Assembly (NCBI GenBank): GCA_021796055.1
Contig: JAJYOS010000285.1
Coordinates: 1-7,797, forward strand
DNA from: Bacteroidota bacterium
Lineage (GTDB): Bacteria > Bacteroidota > Kryptoniia > Kryptoniales > JAKASW01
DNA: 7,797 nt
Reading direction: 5' to 3'
Translations under genes and position numbers: made by a program
In this document: positions 6,807 through 7,797 of the stretch, piece after piece
Position numbering within the stretch: position 1 is the first letter of the stretch
Layout: every line of letters begins with the position of its first letter
The notes under the pieces: model-generated
The model's input: only the letters and a program-made list of their open reading frames with translations
The model's database searches: none
What the model was told of the DNA's origin: nothing

Positions 6807-7719
6807 ACAGCTCTTTCATCGATGCCTCGAGACCGGCGAGCCCGGAGAGCGGCGAAATACTTCCCGCCTCCGTCACGACGGACGTGATAAGGTCGGGTCT
6901 GACTTTGTCGAAGTAAATGTTCGTCACCTCGAATTCGGGGTTGGGGAAAATTTCGTGCGGACTCTCTTCCTTATTCAGGAAACTTGCCGCGTTCTTTGCG
7001 GGATCATATTTGAGTACGCTCGTAATCGCATGGAATTCCTTTTTACTCACCGAACACGCGGCCGCGAGCGCATACGATCCGATCTTGTTTATGAGCGTTC
7101 CGTCGGAGAGGATGGCATCGGCTCCGATGAATGCTGCATCGATCCGTTCGGCGAAGTAACCTATCGAGGCGTCCGAAACAAGGATTGAACGGTGCCCCAT
7201 CGCCTTGAGTGCACGTGCGGACTGCCGTCCCTCGAAAAGGGGGCGCGACTCCATCACATAAACCGTGGCGAGCCTCCCCTCGCCCGCTGCAATCTCGAAC
7301 GTCTTCAGGACGAACTCGCTCTGGCTAAGGGTGGCATAGAACCTCCCGGAACCGATAAGTCCCGCCGCCTTCACGGCTGTGCGCGCGGAAGCGTCGCCAA
7401 CCTTCCGGCGAAGTACACTTATATATGGACCAATCTCGACAGCCTGCAGTCTGCCGGACGCCGATAGTATCAACCTGCATATGTTGGAAAGAGCGGACAT
7501 CTGCGCCTGCGCGTTCGAGAGAGTCAAGGCTATGGAATTCAGCTCCGCAATGAAATCCTCTTCCTCTGAATTCCTTCCGCAGAAATCGAGCAACAGGTCG
7601 AGCGTGTCCTTCAGCACCTGCTGCGCGCTGGAAACGTTGTCCGTGGCGATGCGGTCAGCTCTGTCCAAATATTCGGTTTTCATTACAGTTCCGGTAACCG
7701 TCCTCCTGGTTGGATCCAT
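6799..7719 (-). CDS. IF-2B/MtnA-family protein (eIF2B-alpha-like; sugar-phosphate isomerase superfamily), about 306 aa
   Basis: The fold is recognised from conserved blocks: VYVMESRPLFEGR (ending at residue 165 from ATG 7719), GADAILSDG (199-207) with the conserved Asp201, NKIGSYALA (211-219), and a C-terminal NPEFEVTN...LITSVVTEAGSISP typical of the family. Members include methylthioribose-1-phosphate isomerase (MtnA), ribose-1,5-bisphosphate isomerase and the eIF2B alpha/beta/delta regulatory subunits. The isomerases use a Cys in a T-H-C-N-like loop plus the GAD aspartate; here the loop reads ATLSQSEF, with no Cys or His, so classical MtnA or R15P isomerase activity is doubtful. It may be a non-standard isomerase or a sugar/nucleotide-phosphate-binding protein. 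It heads an operon with an ECF transporter, suggesting it handles the imported compound (inference). The start is unsettled: the frame stays open to the right window edge, with TTG 7752, ATG 7719 and ATG 7683 possible; AGGAGG lies 18 bases before ATG 7683 and GGAG 14 bases before ATG 7719. Confidence 0.82.
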   Translation of the reverse strand: MDPTRRTVTGTVMKTEYLDRADRIATDNVSSAQQVLKDTLDLLLDFCGRNSEEEDFIAELNSIALTLSNAQAQMSALSNICRLILSASGRLQAVEIGPYISVLRRKVGDASARTAVKAAGLIGSGRFYATLSQSEFVLKTFEIAAGEGRLATVYVMESRPLFEGRQSARALKAMGHRSILVSDASIGYFAERIDAAFIGADAILSDGTLINKIGSYALAAACSVSKKEFHAITSVLKYDPAKNAASFLNKEESPHEIFPNPEFEVTNIYFDKVRPDLITSVVTEAGSISPLSGLAGLEASMKELYG

Positions 7720-7723
7720 ATTC

Positions 7724-7752
7724 AGTTTAAAATCTCCGGCGCAAAATTGCAA
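7724..7752 (-). promoter_or_regulatory. Possible sigma-70-type promoter for the ECF operon
   Basis: On the minus strand TTGCAA (7752-7747, 4 of 6 to TTGACA) is followed after 17 bases by TAAACT (7729-7724, 4 of 6 to TATAAT). Transcription would begin near 7717, which would favour ATG 7683 as the start of the IF-2B-like gene. The match is modest and the upstream sequence is cut by the window edge. Confidence 0.3.
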
Positions 7753-7797
7753 TCGACGCGGGAATAGCAGGCAAACGGCGTTCCTGATGCCGGAACT

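Noticed and set aside
1..7797. tRNA, rRNA, CRISPR arrays, insertion sequences and attachment sites
   Set aside because: No cloverleaf, direct repeat array, transposase motif or terminal inverted repeat pair was seen by eye on either strand.

Overview
The window is bacterial chromosomal DNA: dense, intron-free, with Shine-Dalgarno-led genes and no RNA genes, CRISPR arrays or insertion sequences that I can see. Base composition looks moderate, and nothing suggests recent transfer. The phylum cannot be fixed from this stretch. A NFACT-type protein beside a PAS/GAF histidine kinase and a complete ECF transporter operon would fit a Firmicute or a member of the Chlorobi/Ignavibacteria-like groups, but this is only a guess.

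Left part, plus strand (1-3776). The window opens inside the 3' end of a NFACT-family gene (ribosome-associated quality control; only its coiled-coil end and NFACT-R domain are present). After a 173-base gap come two genes that look co-transcribed. The first encodes a small stand-alone receiver-like protein (121 aa) that lacks most of the usual acidic pocket. The second encodes an 891-residue hybrid sensor histidine kinase with a membrane anchor, GAF/PAS-like sensor region, HisKA, HATPase and a C-terminal receiver. A perfect 10-bp inverted repeat spans the stop codon of the first gene and ends next to the ribosome binding site of the second. A rho-independent terminator follows the kinase and overlaps the last codon and stop of the convergent operon.

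Right part, minus strand (3853 to about 7719). Five genes run leftwards, each overlapping the next by 4-14 bases: an IF-2B/MtnA-like sugar-phosphate-binding protein, an ECF S component (substrate-binding membrane protein), EcfT, and two different EcfA ATPases. This is a self-contained (group I-type) energy-coupling factor transporter for a vitamin-like or small organic solute. The substrate is not evident. The IF-2B-family gene at the head of the operon is the best clue and points towards a phosphorylated pentose, nucleoside or methylthioribose-type compound.

The most unusual signal is in the ATPase pair. One EcfA has lost the ABC signature (LTYAL instead of LSGGQ) and the other has lost the switch histidine (Asn). 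In the known head-to-tail dimer these two losses fall in the same composite ATP site, leaving the other site canonical. The partner EcfT also has one of its two Ala-Arg-Gly coupling motifs altered to Ala-Ala-Gly. Together these suggest an ECF transporter working with one degenerate and one consensus ATP site.
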